Source: Streptomyces humi
Lineage (GTDB): Bacteria > Actinomycetota > Actinomycetes > Streptomycetales > Streptomycetaceae
Reading direction: 5' to 3'
NCBI RefSeq assembly: GCF_001005085.2
Contig: NZ_LBMU02000055.1
Coordinates: 1 to 64,000, forward strand
Length of the DNA: 64,000 bases
Below the pieces are notes generated by a model. The model was given only the letters and a program-made list of their open reading frames with translations, was not told the origin of the DNA and made no database searches. Positions 48,657-56,935 of the stretch are shown here, one piece after another (the stretch's first letter is position 1; each line of letters begins with the position of its first letter). The position numbers and the translations under genes were made by a program.

Positions 48657-51506
48657 GTGAAACCGACCCAGCCGCCGCCCCCGCCGTTCCCCGCCGGCGA
48701 TGTGCGTCGTCCCCCGGTGCGGGGCCGGCTGGAAGAACGCGCCGTGCTTGACGCGCGGTTCGACGCGCTGGCCCAGGGGCGCGGCGGGGTCGTCTGCGTG
48801 ACGGGACCGCCTGGTAGCGGCAAGACCCGGTTCCTCTCCGAGGCCTGTTCGGTGGCCGGGCGCCGGGCCTTCAAGGTGTACCGGGGCGGCGCGAGCCCGG
48901 ACAGCCAGTTCGTGCCGCTGGCCCCGCTGCTGGAGGGCACCCAGACCGAGGGGACCCCGCTCTTCGACACCGCGAGACTGCGTGCCCTGGCCACCGCGCC
49001 CGACCAGCGTTTCTGGCTCCTTCAGGAGCTCCAGGACCAGCTCGAACGGGCCGCCCTCGACTGCCCCCGGGTCGTGGTCCTGGACGATGTCCAGTGGTGT
49101 GACGATCTGACCCTCCTCGCCCTGCGCACGCTCTCGTCCCGGCTGTCCGCCCACGCCATCGTGTGGTTGGTGGCGGTACGGGGCGGGAGCAGCACCCCGG
49201 AGGTGCTCACCACACTGGACCGGCTGGAGCGGGACGGCGCACTCCGGATCAGTCTCGGTCCGCTCTCCGACGCCGCCGTCCGCGAGATCACCCAGGACGT
49301 TCTCGGAGCTCCTCCGGACACCGCGACCCTGGACGTCGTCCGGCGCGCGGAGGGTGTTCCCCTGCTCCTGATGGAGCTGCTGCACGGCATGAGCGCCGAA
49401 GGCAGGGTGGTAGTCAAGGCCGGTGTGGCCCGCCTGGTCGGCCGCCGGCTTCCGGCCCGTTTCCAGACCTCCATCCTGCACCGTCTCCACAGCCTGTCCG
49501 AGCCCACCAGGGAGGTCGTCCGCGCGGCCTCCGCCATCGGGCACGCCGTCACCGTCGATCTTCTTGCCGAACTCCTCGACCGGCCGGTCGGCGCGCTGGT
49601 CGCTCCGGTGCAGGAGGCACTTGACTCCGACCTCTTCACCGAACGGGAGGGACGGCTGGTCTTCCGCCACGACCTCATCCGCGAAGCCGTGGCGGACAGC
49701 CTGCCGGAGTCCGTACGAAAGGCCCTGCGGCGGCATGCGGCCGAGATCGTCCTGGCCCGTGGCGCTTCGCTGAGCGAGGCGGCCTCCCTGGTGATGGACA
49801 GCGCGGAACCCGGTGACCGGGCCGCCGTGCAGCTGCTGCGGGCCGCTGCCGCGGAGCTCGCGGAGACCGCTCCCTCGGCCGCGGCGGAACTGAGCCGTCA
49901 GGCACTGGAACTCACCGCCGAGGAGGGCCCGGAGCGGTCGACGATCATGGCCGAGACCATGGTGCTCCTCTGGCGGGCCGGACGGGCCACACAGGCGCGC
50001 GCACTCGGCGCGACGGCCGTGCCCGGCACCCTCCCGTGCGAGGCCGCGGCGCGGGTGCGTCTGAGCCTCGCACGCGTGTCGAGCCAGTACGACTTCACCG
50101 AGGGAGCACACCATGCCGGCGTCGGAGCGGCCCTGCCGGGGATCCCGGAGTGCCTGCGCGCTCATCTGCTGGCCCTGTACTGCCTCGACCTGGGACTGGT
50201 CGGGGACTTCGGAGCCACGGCACGTGCGGCGGTCGACAAGGCGCTGCGGTCCGCGCGGCAGGTGGGGGACAGGGCCGCGCTGGCCACCGCCATGACGGCG
50301 CACTCCGTCATGCTCTACTACCAGTGCGACTGGGCCCGGGCGTTCCAGCGCGCGGACGAGGCCGAGGAGATCGCTTCCGAAGCCGGTTTCTCGCGTTCCC
50401 TCTGGGTGCCCGAGGCGCTGTGGAAGGCGTTCATGCTCAACGCGGCAGGCCGTACGGCGGAGGCACTCGCCGCGTCGGAGGCAGGTGTCCGGGACACCCA
50501 GCGGCAGGGCCAGGCAGCCGCCATGCGTCTGTGGGTCATGAACCGTTCCCGGGTCCTCCTGGATGCCGGACGGCTGTCCGACGCCAGGGCGGAGGCGGAA
50601 GCCGGCGCGGCCATGGCCGACGAACTGGGCATGGGCAATTTCGCCGACGCGACGCTCCTGTACACCCTGCTCCGGGTCGCCCTGCACACCGGCGACCGCG
50701 ACGCGGCGAAGACGTACGCGGCCGAGGTCGGACGGATGGTCGGCGATCCGGCGGTACTCGTCCGCAACGCCGGGTCCTGGCTGCTGGCGCTCGTGGCCGA
50801 CGTGGAGGGCAGCCCGGACCGGGCCATGGCGCTGCTCGACGAGTCGTTCGCCACCTTCGAGCAGGTGGGCCCCTCGCTGGCGAGTCCCGACGACCCGGCC
50901 GATCTGCCCGTCCTCGTGCGTATGGCACTACGTGCGGGCGCCCATGACCGTGCCGTCGCCGTGGTCGCCGTCGCGGAGCACCGGGCCGCCCGCAACCCGG
51001 GGTTCCCGATCGCCGCCGCGGCGGCGGCCCACGCCCGGGGCCTGCTCGACAACGACACCCCGCACCTCCTGCACGCCGTGGACCTGTACCAGGGAATCGG
51101 ACGGCTCCTGCCGCGTGCCTCGGCCCTGGAGGACGCCGGGCGGAGACTGGCCGTCGCCCACCCCGCGGACGCCGTGCCCGTCCTCGGCGCGGCGCTCGAC
51201 CGCTATGCCGAGGCGGGCGCCGAGCACGACGCCGCCCGAGTCCGCCGCCGGCTACGGGCGCTGGGCGCGCCGCGCCGCCGCACGACATCCGCCGCGACCG
51301 TGTCCGCATGGCCGGAACTGACGGCGTCGGAGGTCGCCGTGGTGAGACTGGTGGCGCGGGGCATGACCAACCGACAGGTGGCCGAGCACCTCGCGAACTC
51401 TCCGCACACCGTCAGCTCCCATCTCCGGCACGCCTTCCTCAAGCTCGGCCTGACCTCACGTGCCGAACTGGCCCGGCTGGCACGAGAGCGCGAACACCCG
51501 GAGTAA
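48657..51506 (+). CDS. LuxR-family regulator with AAA ATPase and helical repeats
   Basis: Large LAL-type regulator of 949 residues. Walker A GPPGSGKT near residue 60 and Walker B VVVLDDVQW near 140. The middle (about 370-860) is TPR-like helical repeats. The C-terminal helix-turn-helix is LTASEVAVVRLVARGMTNRQ followed by SPHTVSSHLRHAFLKLGLTS. Start GTG 48657 has GAGGAG ahead; the ORF itself opens 39 bp earlier. LAL regulators activate secondary-metabolite or sugar operons. It is divergent from the monooxygenase/reductase pair, its most likely target. Confidence 0.92.
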   Translation: MKPTQPPPPPFPAGDVRRPPVRGRLEERAVLDARFDALAQGRGGVVCVTGPPGSGKTRFLSEACSVAGRRAFKVYRGGASPDSQFVPLAPLLEGTQTEGTPLFDTARLRALATAPDQRFWLLQELQDQLERAALDCPRVVVLDDVQWCDDLTLLALRTLSSRLSAHAIVWLVAVRGGSSTPEVLTTLDRLERDGALRISLGPLSDAAVREITQDVLGAPPDTATLDVVRRAEGVPLLLMELLHGMSAEGRVVVKAGVARLVGRRLPARFQTSILHRLHSLSEPTREVVRAASAIGHAVTVDLLAELLDRPVGALVAPVQEALDSDLFTEREGRLVFRHDLIREAVADSLPESVRKALRRHAAEIVLARGASLSEAASLVMDSAEPGDRAAVQLLRAAAAELAETAPSAAAELSRQALELTAEEGPERSTIMAETMVLLWRAGRATQARALGATAVPGTLPCEAAARVRLSLARVSSQYDFTEGAHHAGVGAALPGIPECLRAHLLALYCLDLGLVGDFGATARAAVDKALRSARQVGDRAALATAMTAHSVMLYYQCDWARAFQRADEAEEIASEAGFSRSLWVPEALWKAFMLNAAGRTAEALAASEAGVRDTQRQGQAAAMRLWVMNRSRVLLDAGRLSDARAEAEAGAAMADELGMGNFADATLLYTLLRVALHTGDRDAAKTYAAEVGRMVGDPAVLVRNAGSWLLALVADVEGSPDRAMALLDESFATFEQVGPSLASPDDPADLPVLVRMALRAGAHDRAVAVVAVAEHRAARNPGFPIAAAAAAHARGLLDNDTPHLLHAVDLYQGIGRLLPRASALEDAGRRLAVAHPADAVPVLGAALDRYAEAGAEHDAARVRRRLRALGAPRRRTTSAATVSAWPELTASEVAVVRLVARGMTNRQVAEHLANSPHTVSSHLRHAFLKLGLTSRAELARLAREREHPE

Positions 51507-51592
51507 CCGCTTCGTATCCCACACCCGGGCGCAGAACTGACCGGAAGCCATGTGATGTGCCGTTTTGCACCTATATGACAGGCTCATCCAGG

Positions 51593-51620
51593 TAAGGCCG
51601 GTAAGGCCGGTAAGGCCCTT
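51593..51620. repeat. Three 9-bp units (TAAGGCCGG)
   Basis: Short tandem repeat in the 178-bp gap between the LuxR-type gene and the SsgA-like gene, upstream of the latter. No function seen. Confidence 0.6.
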
Positions 51621-51684
51621 TCACCTTGCGGCGGTCGAAGACCTCGCGGTGGATCAGCTCGCGCCCCATGGACGGAGGGGTTGA

Positions 51685-52110
51685 ATGAGAAAGCCAGTTC
51701 GCTCGGTCGTGTACGGAACGACGGCACAAGTGAACGTCAGGGGGGAGCCCCAGGTTTCCCTTCCGGCGGAGCTGCGCTACAGGACCGCCGATCCGTACGC
51801 CGTGTGTCTTTCGCTCGGCGCGCCGCTCACCGGTCCCGTCGACTGGCTCTTCGCCCGCAGCCTGCTCGCGGCGGGCCTGCGTCTGCCGGCCGGCACGGGG
51901 GATGTGCGGGTGATTCCCCGGCACCGTGGACACCCGGACCGTGTGGGCGTCGTGCTCCGGGTGCGGGCCCAGGAGGCGGCCGTCGACATCGAGACCTCCG
52001 TGGTGAGCGCGTTCCTCATGCGGACCCTCGCACTGGTGCCTGAGGGCACGGAAGGTCTCCATGTCGACCTGGACCGCGCCGTCGCCGAGCTTCTCGAAGA
52101 CGCCGAATGA
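51685..52110 (+). CDS. SsgA-like sporulation/cell-division regulator (SALP)
   Basis: 141 residues, the usual SALP length. Blocks: VSLPAELRYRTADPYAVCLS, WLFARSLLAAGLRLPAGTGD, VRVIPRHRG and the C-terminal SAFLMRTLALVPEGTE. SALPs are confined to morphologically complex actinomycetes and guide septum position, peptidoglycan turnover or spore maturation. GGAGG precedes the ATG. A truncated AraC-type protein is encoded 62 bp downstream; another SALP lies at 55.6 kb. Confidence 0.92.
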   Translation: MRKPVRSVVYGTTAQVNVRGEPQVSLPAELRYRTADPYAVCLSLGAPLTGPVDWLFARSLLAAGLRLPAGTGDVRVIPRHRGHPDRVGVVLRVRAQEAAVDIETSVVSAFLMRTLALVPEGTEGLHVDLDRAVAELLEDAE

Positions 52111-52171
52111 ATTCCGGAACGCTCCGGCCTTCCGTCTGTGTAAAGAAACCCCTCTGTCTTTCGGAGATGCG

Positions 52172-52699
52172 ATGTCCCTCGTGATGGACAAACCCGCACG
52201 TTCCTACGATCTCGGCCATCTGCGGATCTGTGTTCTGCGTCTGGACGGCCGGTCCGCCCCGGCTCCCCCGTGGCTGTCGGACCCGGACGCCGGTGAGGCC
52301 CTGTACGTGGCGATATACGGGCACGGCTCGATCGCTGTGAATCAAGGGCAGCAGAAGACCTGTGAGCATGCGGGTGACATCGTCTTCTGCGACCCGCGGC
52401 AATCGGAATTCACCTGCTGCGGCAACTCGTGTGCGATGACGGTCCTGCGAGTGCCCCGGCGCAGCCTGGGCATCGCCGAATCGGACCTGCGGCGTATCCA
52501 CGGGATGCGGCTGGCCTGTGCGGACGGGACTCGGGGAAGGGTGACCCACTTCCTCACCGCGCTCGTGTCGGAGGCGGAGTGCCGTAGGACGCGGATCGGT
52601 GACCGGCTCGCCCGCAGCGCTGTGGACCTGCTGGCCGTACTGGTCACGGAGTGGGCACTGGAGCGCCGGGTGGCGGCGGAGAACGGCGCACATACGTAA
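52172..52699 (+). CDS. AraC-type sensor domain protein lacking the HTH
   Basis: 175 residues matching only the N-terminal ligand-binding half of AraC regulators of the AraC_binding_2 type: ALYVAIYGHGSIAVNQGQ, GDIVFCDPRQSEFTC, LRVPRRSLGI, and the helix run GDRLARSAVDLLAVLVTEWA. The usual linker and two helix-turn-helix motifs are absent; the frame stops soon after ALERRVAAENG, and the convergent gene begins at once. It could be a gene cut off by rearrangement or a working regulator-inhibitor that only dimerises. GGAG 5 nt before the ATG supports translation. Confidence 0.75.
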   Translation: MSLVMDKPARSYDLGHLRICVLRLDGRSAPAPPWLSDPDAGEALYVAIYGHGSIAVNQGQQKTCEHAGDIVFCDPRQSEFTCCGNSCAMTVLRVPRRSLGIAESDLRRIHGMRLACADGTRGRVTHFLTALVSEAECRRTRIGDRLARSAVDLLAVLVTEWALERRVAAENGAHT

Positions 52700-52702
52700 G
52701 GT

Positions 52703-53659
52703 TCAAGGCGCCTCGGACGAGCCGTCATGCCCGGTCGCTGCCCCTGTCAACAGGACGATCTTGCCGGTCGCGTGGCCGGTCCGGCTCGCCTCGAGCGCGG
52801 CGGCCGCTTCCGTGAGGCCGTAGGTGCGCGCCACCGGCACACGCAGCCGGCCGTCCTGGATCAGTTGCAGGATCTCGCCCAGGGCGCGAGCACCCTGCCC
52901 GGCCGCGCCGCCCGTGTGGATCTGGATGCCGGTCCCGGCGGCGTCGAAGGCCACCAGGGTGAGAACCCGCTCCGGCCCTCCCGCCAGCTCGATCGAGTCC
53001 GGGATCTCACCGCGGCCGGACGCGTCGACGACGGCGTCGACGCCGTCGGGGGCAACGGCCCGGACCCGCTCCACCAGCCCGGGTCCGTACGTGACCGGCA
53101 GGGCGCCGAGTTCGCGCAGCAGTCCGTGGTTGCGTTCGCTCGCCGTGCCGATGACGCGGGCGCCCCGGGCGGCCGCCAGTTGGACCGCGAAGGTGCCTAC
53201 GCCGCCGGCGGCCGCGTGCATCAGCACGGTGTCACCCTCGGTGACCTTCAGCCGCTCCAGGACCGTCCATGCGGTGCCGCCCGCGCCGGCGAGGGCGCCC
53301 GCCACGTGCCACGGCACCGTGCCGGGCCTGGCGACCAGCGCGGCGGGATCGGCCAGTGCGGACTGGGCGTAGGACGGGGTGAGCGAGGTGCCGAGCACCT
53401 CGTCGCCGATCTCGATCCCGGTCACACCCTGGCCGACGGCATCGACCACGCCGGCCACGTCGGACCCCAGACCGGCCGGGAGGGTGAGCGGGATCTGCTC
53501 GCGCATCGCTCCCTGGAGGATCTTCCAGTCGATGGGGTTGACTCCGGCCGCGCGTACCGCCAGCCGTACCTGACCCGGACCGGGAGCCGGGGGTGTCACG
53601 TCTACGACACGCAGGTGTTCCGTAGCGCCGTACTCGGAGAACTGCACTGCGAGGGACAT
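52703..53659 (-). CDS. NADP-dependent quinone/enone oxidoreductase (MDR family)
   Basis: Zinc-free medium-chain reductase of 318 residues. Blocks: VRAAGVNPIDWKIL, LGSDVAGVVDAVG, cofactor loop MHAAAGGVGTFAVQLAAARG and VDASGRGE. Such enzymes reduce quinones and unsaturated carbonyls. Start ATG 53659 gives the family N-terminus; the ribosome-binding site (AGGAG) is directly adjacent. A TGATGCATCA palindrome lies upstream at 53715-53724. It follows the TetR gene by 108 bp. Confidence 0.9.
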   Translation of the reverse strand: MSLAVQFSEYGATEHLRVVDVTPPAPGPGQVRLAVRAAGVNPIDWKILQGAMREQIPLTLPAGLGSDVAGVVDAVGQGVTGIEIGDEVLGTSLTPSYAQSALADPAALVARPGTVPWHVAGALAGAGGTAWTVLERLKVTEGDTVLMHAAAGGVGTFAVQLAAARGARVIGTASERNHGLLRELGALPVTYGPGLVERVRAVAPDGVDAVVDASGRGEIPDSIELAGGPERVLTLVAFDAAGTGIQIHTGGAAGQGARALGEILQLIQDGRLRVPVARTYGLTEAAAALEASRTGHATGKIVLLTGAATGHDGSSEAP

Positions 53660-53713
53660 CTCCTGGCTCCGGTCTTCTTCAGCGGATGTGCCGACTCCGA
53701 TTCTAGCAACAAG

Positions 53714-53725
53714 ATGATGCATCAA
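53714..53725. promoter_or_regulatory. TTGA-N4-TCAA-type box upstream of the quinone oxidoreductase
   Basis: ATGATGCATCAA, core TGATGCATCA a perfect palindrome, the same sequence as the perfect site at 62383-62396. Confidence 0.6.
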
Positions 53726-53767
53726 CCATTTGCCGGTGTGTCGCGACCCCCTCGGCGGCTCCCGTCG

Positions 53768-54415
53768 TCACCCCTCCTGGCCGGCTTGGCCTTTCCGCTC
53801 GGGGGCGGCCGGCCGGCAGAGGCGTTCGATGAGGAGCTGCCAGCTGTCGGCCAGGCGTGCGATGTGACGGGCGTCGTCGGTCCGTGGAGGCACCGACAGG
53901 TAGAGCAGGATGGGACCTTCGAGCGCGCCGGTCAGTTGCACGGCGAGGCTGTCGACGTCCGGAACGTCGAGCCCGGCCTGCCCGAGAAGCACACGGAGAT
54001 GGATCTGGGACAGGGTCGACTCCCCGGCCGGAATCGGCTGGTTGCGATCCAGGGCGGCGCGGGCGACGGCATGGCGTTCCAGAAGGAACCTGATGCGCGC
54101 ACGGCCGTATGCCACCAGCCGGGCGACCGGCGCAGCCCCGGGGCCAAGAGGCGGAGGGCCGGAGAGGACCCGTTCCTGAAAGGCGCGCTCGTCGTCGTCC
54201 AGGAGGGCGTGGAAGATGCCGGCCCTGCTTCGGAAGCGACGGAAGACGGTGCCCTTGCCCAGGCCTGCCCGTTCGGCCAGGCCGTCCATCGTCACCTGCT
54301 CCACGCCGGCCTCGGCGATCATCTCGCGGACCGTGTTCAGCAGAAGCTGCCGGTTGCGCGCCGCGTCGGCGCGTTCGGCGCGCTCGCCTCCCAGTTTCAC
54401 CACGGGTCTCTGCAC
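53768..54415 (-). CDS. TetR-family transcriptional regulator
   Basis: 215 residues from the GTG at 54415. The helix-turn-helix is QVTMDGLAERAGLGKGTVFRRF at about 40-61; the C-terminal part is of the TetR_C_33-like small-regulator type. Divergent from an SDR gene with the operator-like AAGCGG-N8-CCGCTT repeat in the 106-bp gap, so it most likely represses that SDR gene and itself. Confidence 0.9.
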   Translation of the reverse strand: MQRPVVKLGGERAERADAARNRQLLLNTVREMIAEAGVEQVTMDGLAERAGLGKGTVFRRFRSRAGIFHALLDDDERAFQERVLSGPPPLGPGAAPVARLVAYGRARIRFLLERHAVARAALDRNQPIPAGESTLSQIHLRVLLGQAGLDVPDVDSLAVQLTGALEGPILLYLSVPPRTDDARHIARLADSWQLLIERLCRPAAPERKGQAGQEG

Positions 54416-54439
54416 CGCCGCAGACTACCGGCACGCAAT

Positions 54440-54459
54440 AAGCGGGGTAAAGTCCGCTT
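54440..54459. promoter_or_regulatory. TetR-type operator between TetR and SDR genes
   Basis: AAGCGG-GGTAAAGT-CCGCTT, 6-bp arms with an 8-bp centre, typical of small TetR regulators. The centre also contains a TAAAGT -10-like stretch. Confidence 0.65.
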
Positions 54460-54521
54460 GCGGTACGGTCGAGTAGGTCGATCGACCGGACCCGCAGACC
54501 AGTGGAGAGGAAGCATCAGAG

Positions 54522-55415
54522 ATGGCGATGAACGGTGTCCCGAATCGCGCAGTGGTCCTGCGCCCCGTCGGGGTGGAGCGACTCGACCTGTCGGACAGGC
54601 GGCTGACCGTCTTCGGAGGAACGAACGGTCTCGGGCGGGCCATCGCGTGGCAGGCGCTGGCCCGGGGTGCGGAGGTCACCGTGGTGGGACGCACGTTCCG
54701 CAGTGATCCTCAGGCGCGGCTGACGTTCGTGCGGGCCGATCTGTCGTCGATGCGCGAGGCCGTGCGTCTCGGACGCGAGCTACCCGTCGAGACGCATGAC
54801 CTCGTCGTGTTCACGCTGGGCGTCTCTGCCTCCCCGGCCCGCAGGGAAACCGACGAACGCGTCGAGCGGGACATGGCGGTGAGCTACCTCAGCCGATTCG
54901 CGGTCATGCAGGGGCTCAGCGCACGACTCGGCGCTTCGCGCCCCGCCGCTCCACCGCGGCCTCGTGTGTTCGTCATGGGCGCCCCGGGATCCGGGGTGCT
55001 CGGCGACCCCGACGACCTCAACTCCGAGAAGCCCTACAAGGCGCTCCGCGCGCACCTGAACACCGTCGCCGGGAACGAGGCGCTGGTGCTCGGCGGTGCC
55101 GACCGGCTCCCCGGCCCTGCCTACTTCGGGCTGAACCCCGGCCTCATCAGGACCGACATCCGATCGGAGTTCCTGGGAGGAGGAAGTCTCAAGCACAGGC
55201 TGACCGAGACCGTCATCGGATGGGTGGGGCAGTCACCGCAGGCCTACGCCAAGCGGATCGTGCCTCTGCTGTTCGCTCCGGAGCTGGAAGGACAGACCGG
55301 GTTGCTCTTCAACAACAAGGCCCGGCCGATTCTGCCGTCCCGCGGATTCGACCGGGCACGCACGGAGCGGTTCCTGACAGGCTCGGAAGCCCTCCTGCGG
55401 CATGCGCTCGGCTGA
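54522..55415 (+). CDS. Short-chain dehydrogenase/reductase-like oxidoreductase
   Basis: Rossmann-fold protein of 297 residues. The cofactor loop VFGGTNGLGRAIA and VVGRTF are clear; the catalytic YxxxK motif is not in its standard form (KPYKALRAHLNTVAGNEAL lies at that position), so activity is less certain. LNPGLIRTDI matches the family PG motif. GGAGAGGA lies upstream. Divergent from and probably repressed by the TetR gene. Confidence 0.85.
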   Translation: MAMNGVPNRAVVLRPVGVERLDLSDRRLTVFGGTNGLGRAIAWQALARGAEVTVVGRTFRSDPQARLTFVRADLSSMREAVRLGRELPVETHDLVVFTLGVSASPARRETDERVERDMAVSYLSRFAVMQGLSARLGASRPAAPPRPRVFVMGAPGSGVLGDPDDLNSEKPYKALRAHLNTVAGNEALVLGGADRLPGPAYFGLNPGLIRTDIRSEFLGGGSLKHRLTETVIGWVGQSPQAYAKRIVPLLFAPELEGQTGLLFNNKARPILPSRGFDRARTERFLTGSEALLRHALG

Positions 55416-55614
55416 CCGCGACGGGCCCAGGCCCCCTGCCTGACAGGCCGGTCGGCATGCGCTCGGCCCGGTGCCCGGGGGCTGGTCCGGAGCGTGGCGG
55501 GGACGAGTCATCCCGGGGCAGCGGGGGCGAAGTCGCGAACAGTTCCGGATGCCCCCGCTTCAGCTGGACGTACGCCTTGAGCCGGGCCCTTCGTCGGGTT
55601 GCAGAACATCCGTC

Positions 55615-56034
55615 TCAGGCCGCGCCGTGCAGCAGCCGGGAGAGCTCGGCGTCCACGTCCAGACCCTCGGCCTCCTGTCCGGACGGTACCAACTCATATG
55701 TCCGTCCGAGCCATTGAGCGACCACCCGGAGCGGTGCGAGGAGCTGTGCCCTCCCGTGCGGTGAGGACAGGATCAGGCTGAGCTCGGTACGGGGGCCGGT
55801 CCCGGTCGGCCGAAGGCGCACGTCGCCACGCCCCGTGGGCCGGCGGAGCCCTTCGGCCAGCATGTCGCGGTCCAGGACCCAGCGGACTTGGTGGTCGGTG
55901 CCGGTGTGGAAATCGAGGACTGCGGCAAAGGGGTCCTTGGCGCTGTACCGCAGAAGGGTCGGCACAGCGAGACGCTCGCCGGACGGGAGCACGAGCTCCA
56001 TGTGCAACAGCTGGTCTATTACATGGTCGGGCAT
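55615..56034 (-). CDS. SsgA-like sporulation/cell-division regulator (SALP), second copy
   Basis: 139 residues from ATG 56034. SALP blocks: LVLPSGERLAVPTLLRYSAK, DPFAAVLDF, WVLDRDMLAEGLRRPTGRGD, VRLRPTG and RTYELVPSGQEAEGLDVDAE. The frame continues upstream (GTG 56082) but the extra residues are Pro/Arg-rich and unlike the family. It is distinct in sequence from the SALP at 51685. It follows the secreted-protein gene by 125 bp. Confidence 0.88.
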   Translation of the reverse strand: MPDHVIDQLLHMELVLPSGERLAVPTLLRYSAKDPFAAVLDFHTGTDHQVRWVLDRDMLAEGLRRPTGRGDVRLRPTGTGPRTELSLILSSPHGRAQLLAPLRVVAQWLGRTYELVPSGQEAEGLDVDAELSRLLHGAA

Positions 56035-56159
56035 GGCTCGGATCGCTTCCAGAAGGCCTGCGCTGCCCGGGCCCCCGCTCACCGTCCGCGGTGGTGTCCG
56101 GATTCGTGGGGGGCGGCCCGGGTCGGCATGCGATATGCCTGCCGGGCCGCCCAGCGGGG

Positions 56160-56600
56160 TCAGTTGAAGATGCGGTGGTCGAAGGCGTGGGAGCCGGCGT
56201 TCACGGCCTGCCACTCGCCGTGGGTGCGCTCGTAGAACCGGTGTCCGTCATAGCGGTACTGCCGACCGTCGGCGTTGCAGTACCAGTCCTTACCGGTGCG
56301 CTCCCACCTGCGCTGACCGTCCCAGCGGTGGTCGCGGCGGTCGTCCCGGTCGTTCCGGTCGTTCCGTCGGTGGTCGCCACGGTTGTCCCGGCGGCCCTGG
56401 CCGTCCCGGTCACCGCGGTTGTCGTCGTGGCGGTTGCCGTACTCGGTCCGGTCCGAGGAGTGGTTGCCGGTGACCGTGATCTGACCGGTCGCCGTGCTCG
56501 GCGCGGCTGAGGCGGTGCCGCCCACTGCCAGCAGCGTGCCGACGGCAACGGCGAGCGCCGCTGCCGTGGTGGCCGCACGCCGCGCGACGTGGAGCTTCAT
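56160..56600 (-). CDS. Secreted charged (Asp/Arg/His-rich) protein
   Basis: 146 residues: signal peptide (MKLHVARRAATTAAALAVAV... ASAAPS), a disordered segment of alternating Asp, Arg, Asn and His (about 55-95), then a compact C-terminal region WERTGKDWYCNADGRQYRYD with GHRFYERTHGEW. Strong AAGGAG ahead of the ATG. The repeated charge pattern suggests binding of metal or polyanion in the wall. No family named. Three TTGA-N4-TCAA-type boxes stand upstream. Confidence 0.8.
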   Translation of the reverse strand: MKLHVARRAATTAAALAVAVGTLLAVGGTASAAPSTATGQITVTGNHSSDRTEYGNRHDDNRGDRDGQGRRDNRGDHRRNDRNDRDDRRDHRWDGQRRWERTGKDWYCNADGRQYRYDGHRFYERTHGEWQAVNAGSHAFDHRIFN

Positions 56601-56774
56601 GATGGTTCTCCTTGCTGTCTGCGGAGCCTCGGATGGAGGTCCGCTTGGTGGGTGGGGGACGTCACTGTCCCCGGAAGCGATCGGCTCCCTTACCCGGCCG
56701 CCGCCTTCCGGTTCGACTGGGCGGGGGCTCTGTGTCCCCGCGGCGACGCGTGTCGGCGGCCTCGGAAGCTTTAG

Positions 56775-56865
56775 TTGACGCTTCAATGAGAACGTATGAG
56801 GACTTAGGTGATACGTCAAGCAAAAACGGGCAAAGGTGCACCAAGTCACTTTGATGACACATCAA
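56775..56865. promoter_or_regulatory. Three MarR-type boxes in the 335-bp gap upstream of the secreted-protein gene
   Basis: TTGACGCTTCAA (56775-56786), GTGATACGTCAA (56808-56819) and TTGATG-ACA-CATCAA (56851-56865). The gap 56601-56935 holds no gene; the region is notably A/T-richer here, as expected of a promoter. Confidence 0.6.
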
Positions 56866-56935
56866 CTGGTTAGGGCGCGGCAACTGATCGCGTGTAGCCG
56901 GTGCCCTCGCGAGAGGTGTTCCGGTGTGGCTCGGC

